Source: Stenotrophomonas sp. SAU14A_NAIMI4_8
Lineage (GTDB): Bacteria > Pseudomonadota > Gammaproteobacteria > Xanthomonadales > Xanthomonadaceae
Direction of reading: 5' to 3'
NCBI RefSeq assembly: GCF_003086695.1
Contig: NZ_CP025999.1
Coordinates: forward strand, 980,820-1,044,819
DNA length: 64,000 bases
The translations under genes and the position numbers were made by a program. Of the stretch, positions 16,997-25,960 are shown in pieces (the stretch's first letter is position 1; every line of letters starts with the position of its first letter). Under the pieces are notes generated by a model. It was given only the letters and a program-made list of their open reading frames with translations. It made no database searches and was not told where the DNA came from.

Positions 16997-18469
16997 TCAC
17001 GCGTTGGGCAGCACCACGCGCCGGCCATCCACCGTTGGCCGGTTGATGTAGAACAACCCCGGCCCCGGCCGGTACGGCAGCTCGCTCACCCCCGCATCGG
17101 CGGCAAAGGTCAGCGCGGTATCGCCCAGTGCATCGAAGTTCCAGTGCGCCGACTGCATCAGATAACGGCGTCGCAGCAGGGCTTCCTGGGTCGGCGTCAG
17201 CGCCTGCCCCGCCAGCAGCCGGCGCGCGATCGGCTGCAGCGGCGCTGGCAGCTCCCAGCCCGGCACCTGCGCCGCATCTGCGCTCCATTGCACGCCGGCT
17301 TCAGCGGCGCGCTGCTGCATCACCTGCAGGGCGATCAGCTGGTAGCGCCAGTCGATGCGCCTACGCAGCACCACCGCAGCGGTCACGTGCAGCACCGGTG
17401 CCATCATCACGCTGCGGCTGCCGGCGCGGCGCTGCTGCTGCCACTGGTGCCACACATCCACCCACACTTCCTTCTCCGTCGCCCCCAGCTGCTGGCGCCA
17501 GCGCTCGGCATCGGCCTGCGCTTCGGCGTAGACCGTGGTGGCCTGCAGCATCGCCAGTGTGGGGGTCTGGTAATCGTCCACCGGCGCCCGCCGCAGCGGC
17601 TGCCGGCGCGGGCGACCCAGCAGTTTCGGGCCTTCTTCCAGCTGGTCGTAGCCGCCGCCGATGTTGGCGTGCACGCCCGGCAGGGCAATCTCTTCATGGG
17701 TCGGTGCAACCGTGGTCAAGGCGTAGTGCTGGCGATGCTCGTCGCGCGCACTCAGCTGCACCACGCGCTCGGCAATGCCCGCCGGCAGGGCGATGCGCGG
17801 CTGCTCGTCGGCGCGCCGGCCGCTGACCGCCACCACGGTGTCGAACAACCCGACGAAACGCAGTGCAGGGCGCGGCAGGGCGAAGTCGGCGGCGCAGGGC
17901 AAGCCGGCGCCCTGCAGGCGCAGGCGCCATTGGTTGGCATCCCAGCCGTGCAGCTGGTTGGCCAGGTCGCGCGCGGCCGCAGCCCCGCGCGAAAAGCCGA
18001 ACAGATCGACCTGCACCCCGTGCAGCGGCTGCTGCCAGTGCGGCGCCAGCGCCGAAAGCGCGGCCGGCAGCAGCTCGTGCAGTGCGCGCTGCACCTTGGC
18101 GCGCACACCGCTGGCGCCAATGCCGAAGGCCAGGCCGATCAGATCATCCTCGGCATCGTCGCGCGTTCCCACCCCTTCCACGTAGATCGCCAGCGACGGT
18201 TCGGCCAGCGGCGCGCGACGACTGTCCGGGTAAAGCTGGTGCAGGCGCGCGATGTTGGTGGTGCCGTTGTCGTAGCTGCTGGTCAGCCGGCTCTGGTAGG
18301 TCGAATCGTCGTCGGCGCGCAGCAGGGCGGGGCGCGGTTGCGGTGGCTGTGGTCGCCCGCGCGCCAGGTTGTGCGCGTTGTTGCGGGTGCCATCGAAGAA
18401 CAGGCCCAGGTGCAGCACGGCACCCTGCGCACTGTCCCCGTTGCGGGTCTGACCTGGAGCCATGTGCAT
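16997..18469 (-). CDS. DUF2235 alpha/beta-hydrolase, T6SS Tle1-like lipase
   Basis: 490 residues. DUF2235 proteins carry a phospholipase-type alpha/beta-hydrolase domain; Tle1 members are type VI secretion antibacterial lipases. The starting strand LGLFFDGTRNN and the nucleophile elbow GFSRG with S160 (VDLFGFSRGAAAARDLA) are diagnostic. GLFDTVVAV and HANIGGGYD carry further conserved D and H. No signal peptide. No Vgr, PAAR, immunity-like membrane gene or other T6SS component is adjacent, so it is an orphan, and its delivery and toxicity are inference. ATG at 18469, with a second at 18463. Confidence 0.75.
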   Translation of the reverse strand: MHMAPGQTRNGDSAQGAVLHLGLFFDGTRNNAHNLARGRPQPPQPRPALLRADDDSTYQSRLTSSYDNGTTNIARLHQLYPDSRRAPLAEPSLAIYVEGVGTRDDAEDDLIGLAFGIGASGVRAKVQRALHELLPAALSALAPHWQQPLHGVQVDLFGFSRGAAAARDLANQLHGWDANQWRLRLQGAGLPCAADFALPRPALRFVGLFDTVVAVSGRRADEQPRIALPAGIAERVVQLSARDEHRQHYALTTVAPTHEEIALPGVHANIGGGYDQLEEGPKLLGRPRRQPLRRAPVDDYQTPTLAMLQATTVYAEAQADAERWRQQLGATEKEVWVDVWHQWQQQRRAGSRSVMMAPVLHVTAAVVLRRRIDWRYQLIALQVMQQRAAEAGVQWSADAAQVPGWELPAPLQPIARRLLAGQALTPTQEALLRRRYLMQSAHWNFDALGDTALTFAADAGVSELPYRPGPGLFYINRPTVDGRRVVLPNA

Positions 18470-18688
18470 CCCCTGTGGTGGTCATGTCACGGCGGCGCGA
18501 AGGCCGTGTATGGGCGCAGTGTACAGCGGCTCTTGACCTGCCTGAACACTGCCGCCGGCCGTCACAGATCCGCATGCCGGCCGGCGCGAATGCTTGTATT
18601 CACGGGCGCTGCGCAGGCCATATGGCCACACCCGGCACCCGGGTCGTGCTGCATCAACGCTGTCTACTTCACTCCAAGGAGCGACAAG

Positions 18689-19942
18689 ATGATGTCCAGA
18701 TACATCGGTCAAGCGGCAGGTGGTGTGTTGTTGGGGCTGTGCGTGGTGGCCGCCGCACAGGCGGCGCCGTTGTTCGAACCGGTCACCGTGCTCAGCCGGG
18801 CCGCGGCCAGCAGTGAACCGCAGCTGGGGCGGCTGCTGTCGGCACCGTCCACCGCAACGGTGCAGGAAGTGCGGGTGGATGCGGCGGCCACCGCGCAGTC
18901 GCAGCTGGAATTCGAACTGCTGGGGCAGAAGGTGCAGGCCTCGCGCAGCCGGGTCGAGGCGTTGGCCGATGGTGGCAGCGTCTGGTACGGGCAGATCCGC
19001 AGCCCCTCCGACCGCCTGCAGAAGGCGGGCGGCAGCCTGCAGGATGACCCGGCGAACTCGGTCATCCTGGTGCGTTCGGGCAACACGCTCACCGGTTCCA
19101 TCCGCAAGGACGGCACGCTGTACCGGCTGCGCCCATTGGGCGATCGGCATGTGCTGGTGGAGGTGGATGAATCGCGCATGCCTGCCGATCATCCGGCCGA
19201 TTACAACCAGCTGCCGAAGATCAGCATGCCGGCCAATGATCGCGTCGGCATCGCGCAGGCGTCATCGGGCAGTCCGGCCACGATCCGCGTCCTGGTGGTA
19301 GCCACCAATGCGGCGGTGGCCGCCTATGGCGGCAACATGCAGTCGCTGGTGCAGTTGGCGGTGGCCGAATCCAACCAGGGATACACCAACAGCAACGTGG
19401 GCATCACCCTGCAGTTGGCCGGGTACGAAACCACCAGCTACACCGAGTCCGGCAATTTCAGCACCGACCTGGCGCGCTTCCGCAGCACCAGCGACGGCTA
19501 CATGGACAGCATCCACACCAGCCGCAACACCACCGCGGCCGATGTCGGCGTGCTGCTGATCAACAACAGCAGCTATTGCGGGCTGGCCTCGGGCATCGGC
19601 TCCACCGCGTCCACCGCGTTTGCGGCGGTGTATTGGGACTGCGCGACCGGCTATTACTCATTTGCCCACGAAATCGGCCACCTGCAGAGTGCACGGCATG
19701 ACATCGCCACCGACCCCAGCACCTCGCCGTATGCCTATGGCCATGGTTATCGCTATGAACCGGCCAGTGGTTCGCGCTGGCGCACCATCATGGCCTACGC
19801 CTGCTCGGCCGGCTGCCCGCGGCTGAACTTCTGGTCCAACCCGAACATCAGTTACAACGGTGTGCCGATGGGCATTGCCAGCAGCGCCGACAACCAGCGC
19901 GTGCTGGTGAACACCAAGGCCACCATCGCCGGCTTCCGCTGA
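18689..19942 (+). CDS. Secreted zinc metalloprotease (metzincin)
   Basis: 417 residues from the ATG preceded by AAGGAG. Signal peptide 1-26 (ending AQA). A non-catalytic N-terminal region (about 27-190) resembles a propeptide. The catalytic domain carries FAHEIGHLQSARHD: zinc ligands H327, H331 and H337 with E328, and IMAYAC with M368 as the Met-turn. This is the HExxHxxxxxH metzincin pattern, but Ser stands where most members have Gly in the third turn. Extracellular proteolysis is inferred. Single gene. Confidence 0.82.
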   Translation: MMSRYIGQAAGGVLLGLCVVAAAQAAPLFEPVTVLSRAAASSEPQLGRLLSAPSTATVQEVRVDAAATAQSQLEFELLGQKVQASRSRVEALADGGSVWYGQIRSPSDRLQKAGGSLQDDPANSVILVRSGNTLTGSIRKDGTLYRLRPLGDRHVLVEVDESRMPADHPADYNQLPKISMPANDRVGIAQASSGSPATIRVLVVATNAAVAAYGGNMQSLVQLAVAESNQGYTNSNVGITLQLAGYETTSYTESGNFSTDLARFRSTSDGYMDSIHTSRNTTAADVGVLLINNSSYCGLASGIGSTASTAFAAVYWDCATGYYSFAHEIGHLQSARHDIATDPSTSPYAYGHGYRYEPASGSRWRTIMAYACSAGCPRLNFWSNPNISYNGVPMGIASSADNQRVLVNTKATIAGFR

Positions 19943-19962
19943 CGCGGTTACCGGATGGCACC

Positions 19963-20025
19963 CGCCGACCAAGGTCGGCGTCTACTGGCCTAAGCGCTCT
20001 GGTAGATGCCAACCTTGGTTGGCGC
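19963..20025. repeat. Two SMAG-type palindromes, opposite orientation
   Basis: CGCCGACC-AA-GGTCGGCG-TCTAC at 19963-19985 (minus) and GTAG-ATGCCAACC-TT-GGTTGGCGC at 20002-20025 (plus), between the convergent metalloprotease and lpxH genes. Confidence 0.8.
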
Positions 20026-20036
20026 CCGGCAATCCG

Positions 20037-20783
20037 TCATTCGCGCTGCAGCGATTGCAGCTGCCAGCCGTCGGCATCCACGCGCAGCACCGAGCCCTGT
20101 TCGTACCAGTCGCCCAGCACGATGCGGGTGCAGCTGCGGCCACCGGCCTGCAGGCTGTGGATGGCCGGGCGATGGGTGTGCCCGTGGATCATCGTATCCA
20201 CGCCATGCCGTGCGAAGGTGGCTTCGACCTCCGCCGGGGCCACGTCGGTCACCGTCTCAAACTGTGCCCGGTCGCCCTGCTTCATTTCCGACTGGCGGGC
20301 CTGGCTGGCATCGCGTGCCTTCTGCGCGAACGCAATGCGCGCTGCCAGCGGCTGCGCCAGGAACTGTGCCTGGAACACCGGATCGCGGGTCTGCGCGCGG
20401 AACTGCTGGTAGGGAATGTCATCGGTGCACAGCAGGTCGCCGTGCTGCAGCATCACCGCGCGGCCGTACAGGTCGATCACGCAGGGGTCGGGCAGGATGC
20501 GCAGGCCGGCGCGGCGCGCATAGTCTTCGCCCAGCAGGAAATCGCGGTTGCCGCGCATGAAGTAGATCGGCACGCCGCTGTCGGACAGCGTCTTCAGTGC
20601 GTCGGCCACGGCGTCAGCCACCGGCGAGGGCGTGTCATCGCCGATCCAGGCTTCGAACAGATCGCCCAGGATGTACAGCGCATCGGCGCCAGGCACATCC
20701 TCGCGCAGGAAGCGCAGGAACAGGTCGGTGATGGCTGGACGGCTGGGGTCCAGGTGCAGATCGGAAATGAACAACGTGGTCAT
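20037..20783 (-). CDS. lpxH: UDP-2,3-diacylglucosamine diphosphatase
   Basis: 248-residue calcineurin-like phosphoesterase of lipid A synthesis, hydrolysing UDP-2,3-diacylglucosamine to lipid X at the inner membrane. The metal-site motifs are in order: FISDLHLD (start), [30 protein letters not shown] and [10 protein letters not shown]. Length matches E. coli LpxH (240). Monocistronic or first of a run towards nothing else on the minus strand. Confidence 0.95.
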   Translation of the reverse strand: MTTLFISDLHLDPSRPAITDLFLRFLREDVPGADALYILGDLFEAWIGDDTPSPVADAVADALKTLSDSGVPIYFMRGNRDFLLGEDYARRAGLRILPDPCVIDLYGRAVMLQHGDLLCTDDIPYQQFRAQTRDPVFQAQFLAQPLAARIAFAQKARDASQARQSEMKQGDRAQFETVTDVAPAEVEATFARHGVDTMIHGHTHRPAIHSLQAGGRSCTRIVLGDWYEQGSVLRVDADGWQLQSLQRE

Positions 20784-20820
20784 GAGGGCATTCTAGGGCA
20801 TCGGCCCGCCGCGTCGGGCC

Positions 20821-20860
20821 GGGGTCAGAGCCCTTTCCGCAGGAAAGGGATCCGACCCCG
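20821..20860. repeat. GGGGTC-type palindrome
   Basis: Same 39-40-bp palindrome as at 3497 and 3599 (GGGGTCAGAGCCCTTTCC ... GGAAAGGGATCCGACCCC), directly between lpxH start and the PAP2 stop codon. Confidence 0.85.
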
Positions 20861-20863
20861 GAA

Positions 20864-21403
20864 TTACACCGGCAGCGGCAGCCAGGCCAGGCTGGCCCAT
20901 GCCAGCAACGTGGCGATGCCCGTCGCGGCCAGTACATCGCTGGGGTAGTGCAGCCCCAGTACCACCCGCGACAGCCCCACGCCCAGAGTGAACGGCACCA
21001 GCAGCGGTGCCAGCCACGGGTAGTAGGCCAGCGCCACGATGGTGAACGACACCGCATGCAGGGTGTGCCCCGACGGGAAGCTGAACTCGTCCAGCGGGGC
21101 CACCCAGGCGCGGATGCGCAGGTCGGCTGCATACGGGCGCGGGCGCCGGGTCCAGCGCTTCAGCCCCTTGTACAGCAGCAGCGCGGCCAGCCCGGTGGCG
21201 GCCATGTGTACCGACGCACGCAGGCCGTCGAAGCCGTCCACCAGCACCAGCGCGCCCATCAGCAGGTACCAGAACACGCCGTCGCCCAGGCGGCTGATCA
21301 CCGCGAACAGGCGGCGCACCCGCCGCCGCCGGCAATAGTGGTTGGCGCGGCGGCACAGCCGTGCTTCGCGCCCGGCCAGCGATTCAAGCGGCGTGGTGCG
21401 CAT
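20864..21403 (-). CDS. PAP2-family membrane phosphatase
   Basis: 179 residues with about five hydrophobic segments. The three phosphatase motifs are present: KGLKRWTRRPRP, FPSGHTLHA (catalytic His) and SRVVLGLHYPSD. The family dephosphorylates lipid phosphates such as undecaprenyl diphosphate or phosphatidate; the substrate here is unknown. Its start overlaps the end of the upstream glycosyltransferase by 20 bp, so the two form an operon, probably for envelope lipid or glycolipid metabolism. Confidence 0.85.
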   Translation of the reverse strand: MRTTPLESLAGREARLCRRANHYCRRRRVRRLFAVISRLGDGVFWYLLMGALVLVDGFDGLRASVHMAATGLAALLLYKGLKRWTRRPRPYAADLRIRAWVAPLDEFSFPSGHTLHAVSFTIVALAYYPWLAPLLVPFTLGVGLSRVVLGLHYPSDVLAATGIATLLAWASLAWLPLPV

Positions 21404-22529
21404 GGCCGTTCCTCCGCGCCTGTGCCAGTTCGGCCAGCAGCGATTCGAACTCGGCCACCACCTGCTGCGGGTGCAGGCGCTTCATCGCGCGGGCCGCATT
21501 GCTGCCCAGCTCGCGGCGCAGCGCATCATCGCTGGCCAGCTGCACGGCGGCCTCCACGAACTGCGCATCGTCGTCCACGGCCGCGCCGTTTTCACCGTTG
21601 CGCAGGTATTCGCGCGCGGCACCGTAATCGAAGGCCACCGTGGCCAGGCCGCTGGCCATGCTTTCCAGAGTCACGTTGCCGAACGTCTCGCTGCGGCTGG
21701 GGAACAGGAACAGATCGCCGCTGGCGAAATGGCGGGCCAGCGCGTCGCCGCGCTGGATGCCGCAGAAGATGAAATCGGGATTGTCGTGGGCCAGTTTCTC
21801 GCGCGCCGGGCCATCGCCCACGAACACGAAGCGCGCCTTCGGCCTTACCTGCTGCAGGCGGCGGAAGGCCTTCACCGCCAACCCCAGGTTCTTTTCGGCG
21901 GCGATGCGGCCCACGTACAGGGCCACCAGTCCGTTGCCATCCACGCCCCATTCCTCGCGCAGCGCGGGATCGCGCCGGGCCGGGTCGAACTGCTGGCTGT
22001 CCACCGCGCGCGCCAGCAGGCGCACGCGCTCGAAGCCCTGTTCGCCCAGGAACTGCTGCAGCTCGCGGGTCGGCACCAGCGTGGCGTCGGCCTGGTTGTG
22101 GAAGCGGCGCATCCAGCGCATGGCCGCCGACTGCAGCCATGCCACGCCGTAGTCGGGCAGGTATTCGTCGAAGCGGGTGTGGAAGCCGGTGGCCACCGGA
22201 ATGCCCAGCCGCCGCGCGGTGCGCAGCGCCGACCAGCCCAGCGGGCCTTCGGTGGCGATATAGATGGCATCAGGGCGCTGCTGCTGCCAGTGCCGGCCCA
22301 GGCGGATCGGGGCGGGCAGGCCGAAGCGCAGGCCGGGGTAACGGGGCAGGGCCGCGCCCGGCACCAGCAGGGTGCCCGGCGCCGACTCCAGCGCTTCGCT
22401 GGCCTGGCGTGGGCGGATCAGGTCGACCTCATGGCCGGCGGCGCGCAATCCCTGCTCCAGGCTCTGCACGGTCAGTGCAACGCCGTTGACCTCCGGCGGA
22501 TAGGTCTCGGTGACGATGGCATGGCGCAT
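21384..22529 (-). CDS. GT4-family glycosyltransferase
   Basis: 381 residues. The start MRHAIVTETYPPEVNGVALT is typical of GT4 enzymes related to MgtA/PimB mannosyl- or glucosyltransferases acting on diacylglycerol. YVGRIAAEKNL is the GT-B acceptor/donor hinge, and FPSRSETFGNVTLESMASG contains the conserved E-x7-E donor motif. The ATG at 22529 has GGAGG 8 nt upstream. It is translationally coupled to the PAP2 phosphatase. The precise donor and acceptor are not decidable from sequence. Confidence 0.87.
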   Translation of the reverse strand: MRHAIVTETYPPEVNGVALTVQSLEQGLRAAGHEVDLIRPRQASEALESAPGTLLVPGAALPRYPGLRFGLPAPIRLGRHWQQQRPDAIYIATEGPLGWSALRTARRLGIPVATGFHTRFDEYLPDYGVAWLQSAAMRWMRRFHNQADATLVPTRELQQFLGEQGFERVRLLARAVDSQQFDPARRDPALREEWGVDGNGLVALYVGRIAAEKNLGLAVKAFRRLQQVRPKARFVFVGDGPAREKLAHDNPDFIFCGIQRGDALARHFASGDLFLFPSRSETFGNVTLESMASGLATVAFDYGAAREYLRNGENGAAVDDDAQFVEAAVQLASDDALRRELGSNAARAMKRLHPQQVVAEFESLLAELAQARRNGHAHHAA

Positions 22530-22629
22530 GGCGGGCCTCCGGTTTTCCGGCATGCTCAGGCCTGGCGATGTAGCCGTTGTGACCGTAATGCGACCGCCCG
22601 ATGACGGTGCCCGGGCCTGCCGCTCGCAG

Positions 22630-22662
22630 AAAAAAACCACGGCCCCGAAGGGCCGTGGTCGT
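22630..22662. terminator. Terminator of the TonB-dependent receptor gene
   Basis: Stem CCACGGCCC / GGGCCGTGG with CGAA loop. On the minus strand it is followed by a run of T, 28 bp past the receptor stop codon. Confidence 0.85.
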
Positions 22663-22689
22663 GTCAGGTCATGACGGCAGCGCGGTGGA

Positions 22690-25617
22690 TCAGAAGCGCT
22701 GCTGGTACTTCAGGTAGACGAAGCGACCGATGTCGTAGCCACCGTAGTAGGAGAACACCGAGTTCGGCTTGGTGTACATGTTCGGGCCGTACTTCTCGAA
22801 CACGTTGTTGGCACCGACCGAAACAGTGGCATCCCACGGCAGGTTGTAGCGGAACTGCACGTCGTGGAAGGTGACCGAACCGCGCTCGTTGTAGTTGCGC
22901 GCGCCGGAGTACCACGGTGCACGCACGCCCGGATCGGAGCACTCATCCGGATGCGCGACCACGCTCAGGCACTGCTCCTTCACGCCGGAGTAGTAGCGGG
23001 CGGTCCAGCTGACACCGAAGTCACCCTTGTCCCAGCCGACGGTCAGGTTGGAGCGCACGCGGAAGCCGCTGGTGGCATTGGTGGAAATGCCGTTGACCGG
23101 GGTCGGCACCACGGTGGTGTCGTTGGTGGAACGGAAGATGTTCGAGCTGACGTAGGTGGTCGACCACTGGGTGCTGAAGCTGCCCAGCGCGTCGGTGTCC
23201 AGACGGTGGGTCAGTTCCATGTCGTAACCTTCGGTTTCCAGGAAACCGGCGTTACGGTTGCCGTAGGTCAGCTTGTTGACGATGCCCAGCACCGGATCAC
23301 GGGTGAACTGCGCGCAACGCGAATCGATGCCCTGCTCGTAGCAGTCGATCAGGATCTGGTTCGGGCTGTCGGCAACGATGGTGTTGTCGATGCGGATCTT
23401 CCACCAGTCCAGCGACACGTTGAAGTTCTGGATGAAGCTGGGGCTCCAGACCAGACCCAGGGTCTTGCTCTTGGAGGTTTCCGGCTGCAGCAGCGGGTTG
23501 GAGCCGTTGGTGAACGGCACCGGGGTCTGGTCGGTGCTGCTGGTGATCGGCACGTTGCCCTGCTTCAGCTGACGGTAGGTGTCAGCGTTGGCGATGTCGC
23601 GGGCGCAGCGGGCGCGCACGGCGGCGCTGGTACGCGACGGGCCGTAGACGGTGTCGCAGGGATCGGCGTAACCGGTGGTGAAGGTTTCCGAACCACCGCC
23701 GTACAGGTCGTTGATGGTCGGGGCGCGGAAGCCTTCAGCCCAGGTGCCGCGCACCATCAGCTGCTCGATCGGGCGCCACTTGAAGCCGAACTTGCTGTTG
23801 AGCGTGTTGCCGAAGGTGTCGTAATCCGAGAAGCGCGTGGCAGCGTTCAGGGTCAGCTCCTGCGCGCCCGGCAGACCGGCCAGGATCGGCGCGTTCAACT
23901 CCAGGTAGGCTTCCTTCACCTTGTAGCCGCCACCGGTCGGGCCAGCGGCCAGATTGGTGGTGGCACCGGTCTGGGCCAGCGCATCGGGAATGAACTCACC
24001 GGTTTCCTTGCGGTGTTCAACACCGAAGGCGAAGCCCAGGTCGCCGCCCGGCAGGGTCAGGATGCTGCCGGCGATGGTGGCGAAGAAGTTCTTGCCCACG
24101 GTCTTGCCGGAGGAATCTTCAGCCGGCATCAGGTAGTCGATCAGGGCCTGGTTGCCGGTCAGGCCGTACGGGTTCACCACGCCGGCAGCGACCAGCGGGT
24201 TCCAGACCATGCAGTTGGCGATCGGTGCGGCGGCGCTGCCGCACTCCACCTTGCCGGTGGCGGGGTTGTAGTAGGACGGGCCGACCGCGTTCTTCACCCG
24301 TTCCTTGTGCAGGTTGCCGGTGGCGTGCTGGCGCAGTTCGTTCTTGTTGTACTGGTAGCCCACTTCCCAATCGAAGTAGCGCTCGCCGATGTTGAAGGTG
24401 CCATCGAAGGCGGCCACGGCGCGGTAGGTCTTCAGCTCACTGTCGCTGACGCGCGGCACTTCCCAGGTGCGGTGGTTCCAGGCCACGGCGGTCGGGGTGG
24501 CGTAGCCGTTCTTGCGGCCGAACGGGTTGAAGTAGCTGTCGATCGACATCGAACCGATGCCGGCGGTGGACGACTGCAGCGGGTAGCCGGCGATCTGGCG
24601 GCTCGATTCGCGCTTGTTGTAGCCCAGCTGGGTGCTGAAGTGCACGTTGTCGGTGATGTTCAGGCGACCATCGACGAACACCGAATCACGCTTCAGCGGA
24701 TAGTTCAGGTGCATCTGTTCGTTGGTGTTGCTGACATCGCCATCCGGTGCATTGGCATTGGTCAGGTGGTAATTGGCCGGGTTCAGCGGGTCGGCGCCGC
24801 GGTTCAGCGAGTAGCTGCAGGTGCCGTTGTTGGCCGCGGTGCAGCCCGGGCCACGCAGGCCGGTGATCTGGCCCCACTGGCTGACCGTGGTCCACGCTTC
24901 GGTCGGGTGGCGCGAGGTATTGCCGAAGGCGCTGAAATCGCGGTCCTTGGCCCACACCGCCTTTTCTTCCGAATGCTCGGCCGACAGGGTGATCGAGCCG
25001 CGGTCGTTGGCCCAGCCGGCCACCACGTCGAAGCGGTCGCGGGCGCCGTCGCCCTGGCTGTACTGGCCGTGGTAGACGTTGGCGGTCACGCCGGTGGCGT
25101 TGTGGCGGGTGATGATGTTGACCACGCCGGCCATGGCGTCCGAACCATAGATGGCCGACGCGCCGTCCTTCAGCACTTCAATACGCTCCACCGCCGACAC
25201 CGGCAGGCTCGACACGTCCTGGTAACCGGAGGTGCTGATGCCCAGGCGCTTGCCGTTCACCAGCACCAGGGTGCGCTGCGCGCCCAGGTTGCGCATGTCG
25301 ATGTAGGTGCCGCCCGCGTTTTCACCGGCGCTGAGCACGTTGGCGCGGCTGATCGCCGGGCTGCCCATGGCGGTGACGTTCTGCAGGATGTCGGCCACCG
25401 AGCTGAAGCCCTGGCGTTCGATGTCCTTGCGCGAGATCGCCAGCACCGGGTTGGCGTTTTCCACGTCGACCTGGCGGATGCGCGAACCGGTGATCTCGAT
25501 GCGGTCGAGGGTGGTGGGGGCGCCGTCCTGGGCCAGGGCAGGCAGCGCGATGGTCGCGGTGCCGACGATCAGGGCATGGCGGATCGCCTGGCCCAGCACG
25601 GTGGAGCGTGAAGTCAT
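22690..25617 (-). CDS. TonB-dependent outer membrane receptor
   Basis: 975 residues. Signal peptide about 1-29 (ending ALA). A TonB box-like TLDRIEITGSRI precedes the plug domain (about 50-170) containing LVLVNGKRLG and VERIEVLKDGASAIYGSDA. A 22-strand barrel follows and ends in FVYLKYQQRF with terminal Phe. The sequence resembles xanthomonad receptors for carbohydrates, peptides or siderophores, but the ligand is unknown. The leader is purine-rich (GAGAGAGAGA) just before the ATG. The 340-bp upstream region has AT-rich patches fitting a regulated promoter. Confidence 0.93.
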   Translation of the reverse strand: MTSRSTVLGQAIRHALIVGTATIALPALAQDGAPTTLDRIEITGSRIRQVDVENANPVLAISRKDIERQGFSSVADILQNVTAMGSPAISRANVLSAGENAGGTYIDMRNLGAQRTLVLVNGKRLGISTSGYQDVSSLPVSAVERIEVLKDGASAIYGSDAMAGVVNIITRHNATGVTANVYHGQYSQGDGARDRFDVVAGWANDRGSITLSAEHSEEKAVWAKDRDFSAFGNTSRHPTEAWTTVSQWGQITGLRGPGCTAANNGTCSYSLNRGADPLNPANYHLTNANAPDGDVSNTNEQMHLNYPLKRDSVFVDGRLNITDNVHFSTQLGYNKRESSRQIAGYPLQSSTAGIGSMSIDSYFNPFGRKNGYATPTAVAWNHRTWEVPRVSDSELKTYRAVAAFDGTFNIGERYFDWEVGYQYNKNELRQHATGNLHKERVKNAVGPSYYNPATGKVECGSAAAPIANCMVWNPLVAAGVVNPYGLTGNQALIDYLMPAEDSSGKTVGKNFFATIAGSILTLPGGDLGFAFGVEHRKETGEFIPDALAQTGATTNLAAGPTGGGYKVKEAYLELNAPILAGLPGAQELTLNAATRFSDYDTFGNTLNSKFGFKWRPIEQLMVRGTWAEGFRAPTINDLYGGGSETFTTGYADPCDTVYGPSRTSAAVRARCARDIANADTYRQLKQGNVPITSSTDQTPVPFTNGSNPLLQPETSKSKTLGLVWSPSFIQNFNVSLDWWKIRIDNTIVADSPNQILIDCYEQGIDSRCAQFTRDPVLGIVNKLTYGNRNAGFLETEGYDMELTHRLDTDALGSFSTQWSTTYVSSNIFRSTNDTTVVPTPVNGISTNATSGFRVRSNLTVGWDKGDFGVSWTARYYSGVKEQCLSVVAHPDECSDPGVRAPWYSGARNYNERGSVTFHDVQFRYNLPWDATVSVGANNVFEKYGPNMYTKPNSVFSYYGGYDIGRFVYLKYQQRF

Positions 25618-25890
25618 CGAGTCTCTCTCTCTCGTTGAGTCTGCAGATGCAGGCCAAAAGGGCCTGCGAAAGCCGGATTCGCCTGTTGGGACTGAGCCGG
25701 TGACTTCGATTTATTCTCGTTCGTTAACCACCTGTAAAGAGGGTGTTGCAAATTGTGTCGCAATTTTTCGCGTTCAGTTCACGCAATTTGAACAAAAGCA
25801 AGGGCTTAGCGTCATGACCAAAGTCACGGGTCAGGCGCGAATCAGAAACCTGAATCCGCATTCAGCTAGTGAACTGCGCAAAACGCAACG
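25618..25890. other. Intergenic region upstream of the TonB receptor
   Basis: About 340 bp between the TonB receptor start and the ppx stop, counted with the terminator that follows. On the minus strand it carries a strong purine-rich ribosome site (GAGAGAGAGACTCG before ATG) and an A/T-rich central stretch around 25745-25810 likely to hold the receptor promoter. No confident operator or reading frame is seen. Confidence 0.4.
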
Positions 25891-25917
25891 AACAACGGCC
25901 CGCTGAGGGGCCGTTGT
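25891..25917. terminator. Terminator downstream of ppx
   Basis: Stem AACGGCCC / GGGCCGTT with a short loop. On the minus strand it is followed by TGTTCGTTGCG, about 45 bp past the ppx stop codon. Confidence 0.6.
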
Positions 25918-25960
25918 CGGGGTGCTGCGGCAGGGGCAGGGCTGTCCGTCGGGGCGGCGC

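Noticed and set aside
16982..18688. Long upstream extension of the metalloprotease frame
   Set aside because: Runs antisense through the DUF2235 gene; the ATG at 18689 has a ribosome site and signal peptide.
22864..25611. 915-codon open frame on the plus strand opposite the TonB receptor gene
   Set aside because: Exact antisense shadow of a well-supported receptor; low-complexity Gly/Ala/Val/Arg composition typical of GC-rich antisense frames.
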